Shown here one piece after another: positions 53,976-63,216 of a stretch of 64,000 nucleotides of DNA. The notes under the pieces were generated by a model. The model searched no databases and was not told where the DNA came from. It worked only from the letters and a program-made list of their open reading frames with translations. This DNA is from Glutamicibacter sp. JC586 (GTDB lineage Bacteria; Actinomycetota; Actinomycetes; Actinomycetales; Micrococcaceae), in NCBI RefSeq assembly GCF_009805585.1, contig NZ_VHIN01000022.1, positions 434,001 to 498,000 of the forward strand, written 5' to 3'. A program made the position numbers and the translations under genes. How positions within the stretch are numbered: the first letter of the stretch is position 1; every line of letters begins with the position of its first letter.

Positions 53976-55160
53976 TCATTGGGTCTTTGCGCTGGACTGC
54001 TTCGGTCCACTGACGGAATCGGCGCCGCTTAGTACCCGGACACAATATTCCAAAGGACCAGAGGCTTTGGTGAAACCTAGCCAGAGTCCGAAGCTCGCGG
54101 TGAAGGAACACAGAATCCACCAAATCACCATCGGGGTCAGGAAATGCTGCAGTACGGGCAGAAGCACGAGGTGGCCCACATACAAAGTCAACGGTGCCCG
54201 TCCGGCTCCTGCAAGGATCCTTCCGAACCCGCCAAGCCGAGGGATAACAAGTACGAGCACGCCGATTACCGCCACAGCGCATCCTGCCGCATGCAGCGTG
54301 GCCAACAGTGAGTTGCTGTGGCCTGTAGGCAACCAAAGGTAGTGAACATCTGCCAGATACGGGTCCAAATTGATCCCGGCTAAACGACCGGTAATGATCA
54401 GCGTGGAAACCAAAGAAGTCGGCGAGCCCACGGCCGCGGAAATTTGATCCGCAGCTCCAAGGGCGAGGGTGCGTCCAAGCCCGTAGGTAACGATTGCTAC
54501 GGTGGTGCCCGCAGCAATGAGCCAGAGCACCACTGCTCGGTCTCGCAAATTACATCGGGCCAGGGCGATTCCCAAAAGTCCGTAACCGAACCAGACCATC
54601 AATGGATAGTAGCCGGTCACTATTAGATCTTGGCCAAGAAGCAACGGTGTTTTTAGGTCAGAAAACGTTGGATTATGCTCCAACGTCTGACCCAGCCAGA
54701 TGGCCGCGAGTGGACGCCACAGTATTGGCATCAGGAGCAACCATGAGGCCGAGACCACACAAATGATTGTTCTCGGAAGCCTTAGAGCCAGTGGAAGCAA
54801 CAGAAATAGTAGCCCATAGTGGACAAGAATGACTGCGATGCGTTCATTTATCGTCCCAATTAGCATTCCGAGACCGGCAATTATTAACGCTCTCCGGGCA
54901 AGGACTGAGTAAATCTTAGGGTGAGAAAGGCCCTTTTTCGACAATGAATCGCTGAGTAAAGCCAAGGACAAACCAGCGAGCACCATGAACAATACAGAGG
55001 CCCGTCCTGAGGCCAAAGCCCCAGTAAATGTAGGGGAAAACTCGCCCCCAGCATCAGTTGTGTAGAGACTAAAAACGTGGGCCGCGAACATCCCTAGAAT
55101 GGCAACCAGACGAGCTGCATCCACACCCAGCAACCGTTGAGACGTGCCCAAATTTTCCAT
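53976..55160 (-). CDS. Polytopic membrane protein, DUF418/HGSNAT-like acyltransferase family
   Basis: 394 residues with ten or more membrane helices. The start RLLGVDAARLVAILGMFAAHV and end GRAPLTLYVGHLVLLPVL resemble the DUF1624/DUF418 superfamily of membrane acyltransferase-like proteins (heparan-alpha-glucosaminide N-acetyltransferase fold). Substrate and reaction unknown. The gene is on the minus strand between dapB and dapA, head to head with dapA (67 bases). Confidence 0.75.
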   Translation of the reverse strand: MENLGTSQRLLGVDAARLVAILGMFAAHVFSLYTTDAGGEFSPTFTGALASGRASVLFMVLAGLSLALLSDSLSKKGLSHPKIYSVLARRALIIAGLGMLIGTINERIAVILVHYGLLFLLLPLALRLPRTIICVVSASWLLLMPILWRPLAAIWLGQTLEHNPTFSDLKTPLLLGQDLIVTGYYPLMVWFGYGLLGIALARCNLRDRAVVLWLIAAGTTVAIVTYGLGRTLALGAADQISAAVGSPTSLVSTLIITGRLAGINLDPYLADVHYLWLPTGHSNSLLATLHAAGCAVAVIGVLVLVIPRLGGFGRILAGAGRAPLTLYVGHLVLLPVLQHFLTPMVIWWILCSFTASFGLWLGFTKASGPLEYCVRVLSGADSVSGPKQSSAKTQ

Positions 55161-55227
55161 GAAATCATCGCATCACGGATTTGGCGTCGGATGCCATCGC
55201 AACATGCGCGCGTGTAGATTTATAGTC

Positions 55228-56139
55228 ATGGCTACAAGTGCAATTGATAATCAGGCATTCCCCTTCGGTACCGTACTTACCGCTATGGTCACTCCCTTTA
55301 ACGATGAAGGAGAAGTTGACTATGAGTTGGCAGCAAAGTTGGCCATCAAGCTGGTTGATGATGGCTGCGATGGACTGGTAGTCACCGGTACCACCGGCGA
55401 AACTTCGACCCTCAGCGATGAAGAGAACATTGAAATGTTCCGCACCGTGGTCAAAGCTGTGGGAGACCGTGCCGCAGTACTGGCAGGTTCAACCACGAAC
55501 GACACCCGCCACTCCATCAAGTTGTCCCTCGCTGCTAAGGAAGCTGGCGTAGACGGTGTGCTGTTGACCACCCCGTACTACAACAAGCCAAGCCAGGCAG
55601 GCGTCATTGCGCACGTAAAGACCATCGCAGAAGCCGTAGAGCTTCCGATCATGCTTTACGACATCCCAGGACGAACCGGCATCGCGCTGGCCCCAGAAAC
55701 CATTATTGAGCTAGCAAAGATTCCTCAGGTCATTGCGCTGAAGGACGCCAAGGCCGATTACCAGTCCACCACCACCGTGCTGGCTAATACCAACCTACAT
55801 GTCTATTCCGGCGATGATGGGCTCACCTTGCCACTCATGGCAGCAGGTGCCGTCGGCGTGGTTTCGGTAACGGCTCACGTTGCAGCTGCCAAGTACCGTA
55901 CGCTTGTTAATGCAATGCATGCGGGGGATTTGGCTACTGCACGCACCACACACTTTGAGCTGGACGCGATCCAGCGCGGCATCATGGGCCACATTCAGGG
56001 CGCCGTGGCCGCAAAATATGGACTTCACTGGCAGGGTGTCCTGCCGAACACCGTCGTCCGACTGCCGCTTGTGGCACCGTCGGACGCAGAGCTTGATGCT
56101 ATCCGCGCGGACCTACGTGAAGGCGGATGGGATCTGTAA
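55228..56139 (+). CDS. dapA: 4-hydroxy-tetrahydrodipicolinate synthase DapA
   Basis: 303 residues. Condenses pyruvate with aspartate semialdehyde. Schiff-base Lys172 in VIALKDAK, TGTTGETSTLSDEE and catalytic Tyr144 in LYDIPGRT present. ATG 55228 (MATSAIDNQAF) is chosen because homology starts there; upstream open frame to 55144 is ignored. A TAGATT box (55215-55220) ends 7 bases before the ATG, suggesting a leaderless transcript. Followed by RNase J after 19 bases, a conserved actinobacterial order. Confidence 0.96.
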   Translation: MATSAIDNQAFPFGTVLTAMVTPFNDEGEVDYELAAKLAIKLVDDGCDGLVVTGTTGETSTLSDEENIEMFRTVVKAVGDRAAVLAGSTTNDTRHSIKLSLAAKEAGVDGVLLTTPYYNKPSQAGVIAHVKTIAEAVELPIMLYDIPGRTGIALAPETIIELAKIPQVIALKDAKADYQSTTTVLANTNLHVYSGDDGLTLPLMAAGAVGVVSVTAHVAAAKYRTLVNAMHAGDLATARTTHFELDAIQRGIMGHIQGAVAAKYGLHWQGVLPNTVVRLPLVAPSDAELDAIRADLREGGWDL

Positions 56140-56158
56140 AGAAAGGGACTAACTACAT

Positions 56159-57865
56159 ATGACTGAGACTTCAGTAGGAAAGGCCGACTCTGCACGTTTG
56201 CAGACCCCGGCCAAGCTGAAGAAGGGAACAATGCGCATTGTTCCACTCGGCGGTTTGGGCGAAGTCGGACGAAATATGACCGTCTTCGAGCTCAACGGGA
56301 AACTGTTGATCGTCGACTGCGGTGTGCTCTTCCCGGAAGAGCACCAGCCTGGCGTGGATTTGATCCTGCCGGACTTCTCCTACATCAAGAACCGGTTGGA
56401 CGATGTGGTGGGCGTTGTGCTCACCCACGGCCACGAGGATCATATTGGTGCAGTACCCTACCTGTTGCGTCTACGCGAAGACATCCCACTATATGGGTCG
56501 AAGCTGACTCTGGCCTTCGTCGAAGCAAAACTGGCTGAACACCGCATTAAGGCCAACACCAACATTGTGGTGGAAGGCGAGATCGCACAGATCGGCAGTT
56601 TCGAATGTGAATTCGTCGCTGTGAACCACTCGATCCCGGACGCACTGGCTGTGTTCCTCCGTACCGAAGCCGGTACCGTGCTGCACACCGGTGACTTCAA
56701 AATGGACCAGTTGCCGCTGGATGGTCGCATTACCGACCTACGCCATTTCGCCCGCCTTGGTGAAGAAGGCGTGGACCTGTTCCTGCCTGACTCCACCAAC
56801 GCTGAAGTTCCTGGCTTTACCGTGGCAGAGCGCGAAATCGGTCCAGTGCTTGAAGCGAAGTTCGCTCGTGCTCGCCGCCGCATCATTGTTGCCTCCTTCT
56901 CTTCCCACGTGCACCGTGTACAGCAGGTCTTGGATGCTGCTGCCATGCACGGTCGAAAGGTCGCCTTCATCGGCCGCTCCATGGTCCGCAACATGGGCAT
57001 CGCGGAGCGCTTGGGCTATTTGGATGTTCCGCAGGGCGTACTTGTTGATTTGAAGCAGATCGACTCGTTGCCGGATCACAAGGTAGTGCTGATGTCCACC
57101 GGTTCGCAGGGCGAACCAATGGCTGCGCTTTCCCGGATGGCCAATGGCGAGCACAAGGTTCAGATCAACCCGGGTGATACCGTGATCCTGGCTTCGAGCT
57201 TGATCCCAGGTAACGAGAACTCGGTCTTCCGTGTGATCAATGGTCTGATGCGTCTTGGCGCTGAAGTCATCCACAAGGGCATGGCCAAGGTTCACGTCTC
57301 CGGTCACGCTTCGGCTGGCGAATTGCTGTACTGCTACAACATCTTGCGTCCAAAGAATGTGCTTCCGGTGCACGGCGAGACCCGTCACCTCATCGCTAAC
57401 GGCCGTTTGGCCGCGCAGTCCGGCGTACCAGAAGAGAACGTACTTCTGGCAGAAGATGGCTCGGTCATCGATATGCGTGACGGTGTTGCCCAGCTGGTTG
57501 GACAGGTCGAGTGCGGTTACGTCTATGTTGATGGTTCCAAGGTTGGCACCATCACCGATGATGACCTGAAGGACCGTGTCACTCTGGGTGAAGAAGGTTT
57601 CATCTCGGTCATCACCGTGATCAACCGTCAGAACGGTACCATCATCTCCGGACCGGACATTCACGCCCGCGGTGTGGCTGAAGAAGACTCAGTCTTCAAC
57701 GAAATTAAGCCAAAGATTGCAGCAGCAATTGTGGAAGCGGTATCGAATAACCCGAACCACTCCACCCACCAGCTGCAGCAGATCACCCGTCGCGTGATCG
57801 GCTCATGGGTTTCGCGCAAGCTGCGCCGCCGCCCAATGATCGTTCCAGTAGTTCTCGAAGCCTAA
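56159..57865 (+). CDS. rnj: Ribonuclease J
   Basis: 568 residues. Metallo-beta-lactamase/beta-CASP ribonuclease with 5'-3' exo- and endonuclease action. Metal motif HGHEDH (His90, His92, Asp94, His95), a further HTGDFK metal site, the beta-CASP signature IVASFSSHVHRVQQ and C-terminal VHVSGHASAGEL, plus the RNase J C-terminal domain. AAAGGGA lies upstream of ATG 56159. Transcribed with dapA. Pairs functionally with PNPase encoded 12 kb away. Confidence 0.95.
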   Translation: MTETSVGKADSARLQTPAKLKKGTMRIVPLGGLGEVGRNMTVFELNGKLLIVDCGVLFPEEHQPGVDLILPDFSYIKNRLDDVVGVVLTHGHEDHIGAVPYLLRLREDIPLYGSKLTLAFVEAKLAEHRIKANTNIVVEGEIAQIGSFECEFVAVNHSIPDALAVFLRTEAGTVLHTGDFKMDQLPLDGRITDLRHFARLGEEGVDLFLPDSTNAEVPGFTVAEREIGPVLEAKFARARRRIIVASFSSHVHRVQQVLDAAAMHGRKVAFIGRSMVRNMGIAERLGYLDVPQGVLVDLKQIDSLPDHKVVLMSTGSQGEPMAALSRMANGEHKVQINPGDTVILASSLIPGNENSVFRVINGLMRLGAEVIHKGMAKVHVSGHASAGELLYCYNILRPKNVLPVHGETRHLIANGRLAAQSGVPEENVLLAEDGSVIDMRDGVAQLVGQVECGYVYVDGSKVGTITDDDLKDRVTLGEEGFISVITVINRQNGTIISGPDIHARGVAEEDSVFNEIKPKIAAAIVEAVSNNPNHSTHQLQQITRRVIGSWVSRKLRRRPMIVPVVLEA

Positions 57866-57874
57866 ACGTCACAG

Positions 57875-57915
57875 AATAATGCCCCAAACCAATAACTTGG
57901 TTTGGGGCATTATTT
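57875..57915. terminator. Bidirectional terminator after rnj
   Basis: 18-bp arms AATAATGCCCCAAACCAA (57875-57892) and the complement (57897-57914) with TAAC loop; T-rich on both sides. Serves rnj and the convergent secreted-protein gene. Confidence 0.9.
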
Positions 57916-57951
57916 GATTCTGGAGAAGATCAGCTCACGATAGGTTGCAAC

Positions 57952-58290
57952 TTAGACTAAACCCAAGAACCCTGCCAAATTTGCTGGCAAAAGCGGGACG
58001 GCACCCGTGACCGTGCCAACACAGGCATCGGGAGTCTTGGTATCTTGCCATTCGTTGCACTTGGTGACTTGTTGGATGCGCCCCGTGCGGACATCCATTT
58101 CAACCACTGTATTCCACTGGGATGGGACAAAATGTCCCAAGATCTTACCCGTACCTACTTCCATGAGAACCATGGATTCTGCCGGGTCCGTTGGCTCTGG
58201 CAAAACAACATCCGCCGAGGCTGGCGAAGCCAAAGTTAGCATCGCTGCCAGTAGTGCAGGCGTGGTCAAGGCTAGAGTGCGAGGCTTCAT
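57952..58290 (-). CDS. Small secreted protein, unknown
   Basis: 112 residues. Signal peptide cleaved after about ASADA (residue 27). Mature part of about 85 residues with two Cys (VTKCNEWQ, DACVGT) and a hydrophobic C-terminus (AVPLLPANLAGFLGLV). AAGGAACAG lies before ATG 58290. No family recognised. An AT-rich inverted repeat AATATT-6-AATATT (58305-58322) lies just upstream and may be an operator. Confidence 0.72.
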   Translation of the reverse strand: MKPRTLALTTPALLAAMLTLASPASADVVLPEPTDPAESMVLMEVGTGKILGHFVPSQWNTVVEMDVRTGRIQQVTKCNEWQDTKTPDACVGTVTGAVPLLPANLAGFLGLV

Positions 58291-58304
58291 TCTGTTCCTT
58301 CAAG

Positions 58305-58322
58305 AATATTAATGACAATATT
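58305..58322. promoter_or_regulatory. AT-rich inverted repeat, possible operator
   Basis: AATATT (58305-58310), 6 bases, AATATT (58317-58322), located 15-32 bases before the start of the small secreted protein gene, in the divergent region with the osmoprotectant operon. Confidence 0.3.
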
Positions 58323-58457
58323 TTTATCCTACTGTTGACCAGTGATTTATTCTTCAGAGGTTCGGTCAACCAGTGAGCGTGTTTATCTTGTACGTTGTAT
58401 CGAGAAGCAACTTAATGGTGCAGAATTATCATCAACGCCCTCATTAGGAGTCGACAC

Positions 58458-59285
58458 GTGATCGAATTCGAAAATATTTCAAAGCACTATCCTGATGGCA
58501 CCGTTGCGGTCAGCAACTTCAATTTGCAGATCCCTGCGCATAGTTCCACGGTGTTTGTTGGATCCTCAGGGTGTGGCAAGACCACCTTGCTACGGATGAT
58601 TAACCGGATGGTGGACCCCAGCGCGGGTTCGGTGCGCATCGACGGTGAAGATATTTCCGGTAAGAACGCTGTGCAGTTGCGTCGAAGCATCGGCTACGTC
58701 ATGCAAAATTCGGGTCTGCTCCCGCACTTCACGGTGGCAGAGAACATTGCAACAGTCCCGCGCCTGATGGGGGAGTCGAGGAAATCTTCTCGCCGCCGAG
58801 CTCTGGAATTGATGGAGACCGTTGGACTGAACAGCTCGATGGCAGACAGGTATCCGCACCAACTTTCTGGTGGCCAGCAACAACGCGTCGGCGTCGCCCG
58901 AGGCTTGGCATCGGACCCCAACATTTTGCTGATGGATGAGCCTTTCGGCGCCGTGGATCCGATTGTTCGAGCGGAACTGCAAACCGAATTGCTGAGATTG
59001 CAAAAAGAACTCGACAAGACCATCGTTTTTGTCACTCACGATATCGATGAAGCGTTTTTGCTCGGAGACCAGGTGGTTATCCTTGCCGCAGGCGCACAGA
59101 AACTACAGGTGGGCAGCCCGAGCGACATCATTGAGAATCCTGCCAACGACTTTGTCGCGTCCTTCATCGGCGCACAACGCGGTTCCAGGTCGTTGAGCGT
59201 CAAGCAGACGGCTCAAGGACCCGTATTGGTTGATGCTCAAGGCCGAACCCAGGGACGACTGGTCGAGGGCGGGACACACCTATGA
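58458..59285 (+). CDS. Osmoprotectant (glycine betaine/choline) ABC transporter ATPase, OpuCA-like
   Basis: 275 residues. Walker A GSSGCGKTT, signature LSGGQQQRVGVARGL, Walker B ILLMDEPFGAVDP and IVFVTHDIDEAF are intact; the GAVDP form and ENIATVP are typical of the ProV/OpuCA group. It lacks the tandem CBS domains of OpuA/OpuCA (ends about 40 residues after the ATPase core), so osmosensing must come from elsewhere. GTG 58458 follows AGGAG. First of four overlapping genes. Confidence 0.9.
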   Translation: MIEFENISKHYPDGTVAVSNFNLQIPAHSSTVFVGSSGCGKTTLLRMINRMVDPSAGSVRIDGEDISGKNAVQLRRSIGYVMQNSGLLPHFTVAENIATVPRLMGESRKSSRRRALELMETVGLNSSMADRYPHQLSGGQQQRVGVARGLASDPNILLMDEPFGAVDPIVRAELQTELLRLQKELDKTIVFVTHDIDEAFLLGDQVVILAAGAQKLQVGSPSDIIENPANDFVASFIGAQRGSRSLSVKQTAQGPVLVDAQGRTQGRLVEGGTHL

Positions 59286-59968
59286 CCTGGATTTCCGAAA
59301 ACCTAGCACTGATTGCTTCTTTATCCCTTGAGCACCTGCGCCAGTCATTGATCGCAATCTTGATCGGGTTTGTGCTTTCAGTACCCTTGGGCTGGATTGC
59401 CTGGCGCTACAAGCTGGTGGGTGGACCCTTAGTCACCTTAACTGGATTGCTCTACACAATTCCCTCGCTTGCGTTGTTGATGATTCTTCCGGTGATCACC
59501 GGAATGAGTGCCATCAGCGAAGCCAATCTGATCGTGGCCTTGAGCATTTATGCAGTCGCCATTATGGTTCGGGGCGTGGTGGACGGATTGAACTCGGTAG
59601 ATTCTGCAACGCGATCTGCCGCCACCGCCATGGGCTACTCCAGTGCTCGTCGATTTATTGCAGTGGATCTGCCCTTGGCCGGACCTGTCATTTTGGCGGG
59701 GCTTCGGGTGACTGCCGTGAGCACCATTTCGCTGGCCACCGTGGGCATCCTAGTGGGCGTCACTAACTTGGGTTACCTGTTTACCAACGGTCTGCAAAGG
59801 CGCATCATCGTTGAGGTCTTTTCGGGGTTGGTGGCGGTGGTGCTCATCGCGTTGCTCGTTGACCTCTTGCTGGTTTTGCTGGGCCGATGGCTTATGCCAT
59901 GGAGCAGGAAGAGTCACAAACGCAAGGCCATTAGTACCAATGACGGTTCACAGGCGGTGACCGCATGA
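59282..59968 (+). CDS. Osmoprotectant ABC transporter permease 1
   Basis: 228 residues with five to six membrane helices and the EAA loop AATAMGYSSARRFIAVDLPLAGPVI. Starts in the stop of the ATPase gene (ATGA). The domain TVGILVGVTNLGYLFTNG is typical of OpuCB/OpuCD. Forms a heterodimer with the next permease. Confidence 0.9.
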   Translation: MTWISENLALIASLSLEHLRQSLIAILIGFVLSVPLGWIAWRYKLVGGPLVTLTGLLYTIPSLALLMILPVITGMSAISEANLIVALSIYAVAIMVRGVVDGLNSVDSATRSAATAMGYSSARRFIAVDLPLAGPVILAGLRVTAVSTISLATVGILVGVTNLGYLFTNGLQRRIIVEVFSGLVAVVLIALLVDLLLVLLGRWLMPWSRKSHKRKAISTNDGSQAVTA

Positions 59969-60696
59969 ACTTACTCGCTGGAGCAATCAGGTGGCTTTTT
60001 GCCCCCGAACAGTGGGAGGGCAAAGACGGGTTGCTTGCGCTGCTAGGACAGCACTTGCTCTTCACCTTGCTCTCTGTGATTATCGCCGGAATCATTGCCA
60101 TTCCCGCCGGTTGGGCCATCGGCCACACAGGTAAGGGACGCGAAATTGCGGTGGCAGCTGCCGGAATTGCCCGTGCTGTGCCTTCCTTTGGCCTGCTGAT
60201 CTTGCTGGTGCTGCTGTTCGGAGTCACGCATAAGCCGGCAGCCGCCTTGGTGGCGTTCGTGGTGCTTGCTATTCCTTCGCTACTGGCCGGTGCGTATACA
60301 GGATTTGAAGCTATTGATCGCAAAACCGTTGATGCGGCCCGATCTATGGGAATGACTGAATGGCAAATCTTATTGAAGGTTGAGATCCCTTTGGGTCTTT
60401 CGCTGTTGGTCGGAGGAATTCGGGCGGCAACCTTGCAAGTGGTAGCGACCGTAACGATTGCAGCCTATGTGAACCTCGGGGGACTGGGGCTTCCGATCAT
60501 TACCGGGCTGAACCTGCGCAGATTCGACATGGTGCTTGGCGGCGCCTTGATGGTGGCGGTGCTGGCGCTGCTGCTTGATTTGCTGCTTGCACTGGCCCAG
60601 AAGGCCTCGGTCCCTCGTGGGCTAGGCTACTCGAAGACGACATATAAAAAGCACGAAGCGGATCACGCACAAGCACAAGATAAGGAACTGACATGA
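59965..60696 (+). CDS. Osmoprotectant ABC transporter permease 2
   Basis: 243 residues, same family as permease 1, with EAA loop AARSMGMTEWQILLKVEIPLG and AAYVNLGGLGLPIITGL. Overlaps both neighbours by 4 bases. A charged C-terminal tail (KKHEADHAQAQ) is unusual. Confidence 0.9.
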   Translation: MNLLAGAIRWLFAPEQWEGKDGLLALLGQHLLFTLLSVIIAGIIAIPAGWAIGHTGKGREIAVAAAGIARAVPSFGLLILLVLLFGVTHKPAAALVAFVVLAIPSLLAGAYTGFEAIDRKTVDAARSMGMTEWQILLKVEIPLGLSLLVGGIRAATLQVVATVTIAAYVNLGGLGLPIITGLNLRRFDMVLGGALMVAVLALLLDLLLALAQKASVPRGLGYSKTTYKKHEADHAQAQDKELT

Positions 60697-61595
60697 AAAA
60701 CAAACAGGTGGCGCGCGTGGCAGCAGTGGTGGCGGCGGGGTCTTTGGCCCTGGCCGGATGCTCCAGCTCTGATCCGCTGGCGACGCAAAGCAGTTCCGAG
60801 AAATCAGGGTCGGAGAAAGTCGTGGTGGGTTCGCAGGCCTACTATTCCAATGAGATCGTCGCTGAAATCTACGCGCAGGCGCTGGAGAACTCCGGCTTGG
60901 AAGTAGAACGGCAGTTCAACATCGGACAGCGCGATGCCTACATGCCTCAGCTGGAAAATGGCAGCATCAATGTCTTCCCCGAGTACACCGGCAACTTGCT
61001 CCAGTTCTTCAAGGAAGATACCAAAGCGCGCTCATCCGAAGATGTCTACAAGGAGCTGGAGAAGGAGCTTCCTGATTCGCTGGCAGTCCTTGACGAGGCC
61101 CAGGCCTCCGATCAGGACTCCTACACCGTGACCAGCAAATTTGCGCAGGAGAACAACCTGGAGAGCATCGAGGATCTGGCGAATGTCAAAGACCAGCTGA
61201 CCCTTGGCGGCCCACCTGAACTAGCAGAGCGCCCTTACGGTCCGAAGGGTCTGGAAAGCACCTACGGCGTGAAGACCGAGTTCTCGGCAACCGGCGACAC
61301 CACGGTGGAAGACCTTGTTGCGGGAACGGTGAATGTGGCCAACGTGTTCACTGCGGATCCACGCATCAAGACCGAAGACCTCGTGGTGCTTGAAGATCCT
61401 AAGTCGCTTTTCCTAGCATCCAATGTGGTACCGGTAGTGACGGCAGACCAGTCCTCGAAGCTGGGAGAAGTCTTGAATCCCGTGAGTGAAAAGCTGACAG
61501 CGCAGGACCTGATTGACCTGAACGTCCAGAGCACCGTCGATAAGAAGTCGGCTGCCGACATCGCCAAATCGTGGCTCTCGGAGCAAGGCCTGTAG
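60693..61595 (+). CDS. Osmoprotectant-binding lipoprotein (OpuCC/ProX-like)
   Basis: 300 residues. Lipobox LAGC. QAYYSNEIVAEIYAQALE and the YMPQLENGSINVFPEYTGN stretch are typical of the OpuAC/QAT family that binds betaine, carnitine or choline. Starts in the stop of permease 2 (ATGA), which gives the order ATPase-permease-permease-binding protein. Ligand not certain. Confidence 0.9.
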   Translation: MKNKQVARVAAVVAAGSLALAGCSSSDPLATQSSSEKSGSEKVVVGSQAYYSNEIVAEIYAQALENSGLEVERQFNIGQRDAYMPQLENGSINVFPEYTGNLLQFFKEDTKARSSEDVYKELEKELPDSLAVLDEAQASDQDSYTVTSKFAQENNLESIEDLANVKDQLTLGGPPELAERPYGPKGLESTYGVKTEFSATGDTTVEDLVAGTVNVANVFTADPRIKTEDLVVLEDPKSLFLASNVVPVVTADQSSKLGEVLNPVSEKLTAQDLIDLNVQSTVDKKSAADIAKSWLSEQGL

Positions 61596-61760
61596 GCCCA
61601 GCACCGTTGCGAGGGGCGATATTACCCAGCGGCCAGCCAAAGGAGCAGAGACCTGTGGCTTGCCGCTGGATCGCTTTAACACGATCTCAAACCAAAGTAA
61701 TCTTCCAGGGTGATACCCTCCGGAAAGAGCATTCCGCCACCGTGAAAGGGACTTAACAAG

Positions 61761-63161
61761 ATGGCTTCCACTGCTGTTTCGGTAGACAAGCACTACGATT
61801 TGATCATTCTCGGCACAGGATCGGGGAATTCGATTCCCGGCCCCGAATTCGATGACAAATCTATTGCCATCATTGAGAAGGGAACCTTCGGAGGCACCTG
61901 CCTCAACGTGGGCTGCATCCCGACCAAGATGTACGTCTATGCCGCCGATACCGCCTTGGAAACCCGCGAGTCCTCGCGCTTGGGAATTAATGCCCAGGTG
62001 AACTCGGTGGATTGGCCAGGCATCGTCAATCGGGTTTTTGACCAGCGGATCGACCTCATCGCCAAGGGCGGAGAAGAATATCGCCGAGGGGATAAGACCC
62101 CTAACATCGAGGTTTATGACCAGTTTGCCCGATTCGTTGCCGAAAGAACGCTCAAGACTGGGCAGGGATCGAAGGAAATGACGATCAGCGCGGATCAGAT
62201 CGTGCTGGCCGCTGGCTCTCGTCCTTTCATCCCTGAGGTGATTGCCGAGAGTGGTGTCCATTTCCATACCAATGAAGACATCATGCGCCTGGCCCGGCAG
62301 CCGGAATCGATAGTGATCGTCGGTGGCGGATATATCGCCATGGAGTTCGCCCATGTTTTTGAAGCCCTGGGCACCAAGGTGAGCATCATTGCCCGCTCGG
62401 AACTGCTGCGCCATCTGGATACGGATTTGCGTGAACCCTTTAATGAGCTCTCGGCGCAACGCTATGACGTGCACTGTGGCAAGAACATCACGCAGGTCAG
62501 TCAGGATAGCCACGGAATTACCGTGACATTGGATGATGAATCAGCCGTGAATGCCGAGGTGCTGTTGGTGGCCACAGGCCGCGTTCCCAACGGTGACGAA
62601 CTCGACGTGGAACGCGCTGGCATTGAAGCTGAGGACGGGCGCATCAAAGTGGACGAGTTTGGTCGCTCAACTTCCGCCGAGGGCATCTGGGCGTTAGGCG
62701 ACATTTCTTCTCCATACATGCTCAAGCACGTTGCCAACGCTGAAATGCGCGCGGTGCGCCACAACCTGCTGAACCCTCAGAACATGAAGAAAATGCCTCA
62801 TGAGCACGTACCCGCGGCAGTGTTTACCCATCCGCAGATCGCCTATGTGGGACTGACCGAGGAACAAGCCCGCGAAGCTGGGCATGGCATCGCGGTCAAA
62901 GTGCAGAAATATGCTGACGTGGCCTACGGGTGGGCCATGGAAGATAAAACGGGGATTGCCAAGCTGATCGCGGACAAGAAAACTGGCAAGCTGCTCGGGG
63001 CACACTACATGGGCCCGCAGGCCTCGACCTTGATTCAGCAAATGATCACGGTCATGGCGTTCGATCTAGATGTGCGCGAGGTCGCCACGAAGCAGTACTG
63101 GATCCACCCGGCGCTGCCAGAAGTGACCGAGAACGCATTGCTCGGCCTGGACTTCTCCTGA
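61761..63161 (+). CDS. mtr: Mycothione reductase
   Basis: 466 residues, pyridine nucleotide-disulfide oxidoreductase that keeps mycothiol reduced with NADPH. FAD-binding LGTGSGNSIPG, redox pair Cys47/Cys52 in GGTCLNVGCIPTK, NAD(P) motif VGGGYIAMEFAH and the catalytic His-Glu pair in YWIHPALPEVTEN. The N-terminal GTGSGNSIPGPEF distinguishes it from glutathione reductase and lipoamide dehydrogenase. Mycothiol is restricted to Actinobacteria, which supports the assignment of the organism. AAAGGGA lies 10 bases before ATG 61761. Confidence 0.95.
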   Translation: MASTAVSVDKHYDLIILGTGSGNSIPGPEFDDKSIAIIEKGTFGGTCLNVGCIPTKMYVYAADTALETRESSRLGINAQVNSVDWPGIVNRVFDQRIDLIAKGGEEYRRGDKTPNIEVYDQFARFVAERTLKTGQGSKEMTISADQIVLAAGSRPFIPEVIAESGVHFHTNEDIMRLARQPESIVIVGGGYIAMEFAHVFEALGTKVSIIARSELLRHLDTDLREPFNELSAQRYDVHCGKNITQVSQDSHGITVTLDDESAVNAEVLLVATGRVPNGDELDVERAGIEAEDGRIKVDEFGRSTSAEGIWALGDISSPYMLKHVANAEMRAVRHNLLNPQNMKKMPHEHVPAAVFTHPQIAYVGLTEEQAREAGHGIAVKVQKYADVAYGWAMEDKTGIAKLIADKKTGKLLGAHYMGPQASTLIQQMITVMAFDLDVREVATKQYWIHPALPEVTENALLGLDFS

Positions 63162-63181
63162 GCGCGAAGGGTTATGGACTG

Positions 63182-63210
63182 TTGTAAATAGTACCTAGTC
63201 GTCTTACGCT
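63182..63210 (+). promoter_or_regulatory. Promoter of a leaderless transcript
   Basis: TTGTAA (63182-63187), 17 bases, TACGCT (63205-63210), then ATG at 63217, 6 bases after the -10 box. A ribosome binding site is absent, so transcription probably begins at the A of the start codon. Confidence 0.6.
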
Positions 63211-63216
63211 TGAGCC

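Noticed and set aside
56738-57664. 308-codon minus-strand open frame inside rnj
   Set aside because: Antisense of RNase J with no domain or start signal.
61413-62513. 366-codon minus-strand open frame
   Set aside because: Antisense of the binding lipoprotein and mycothione reductase genes, both unambiguous.
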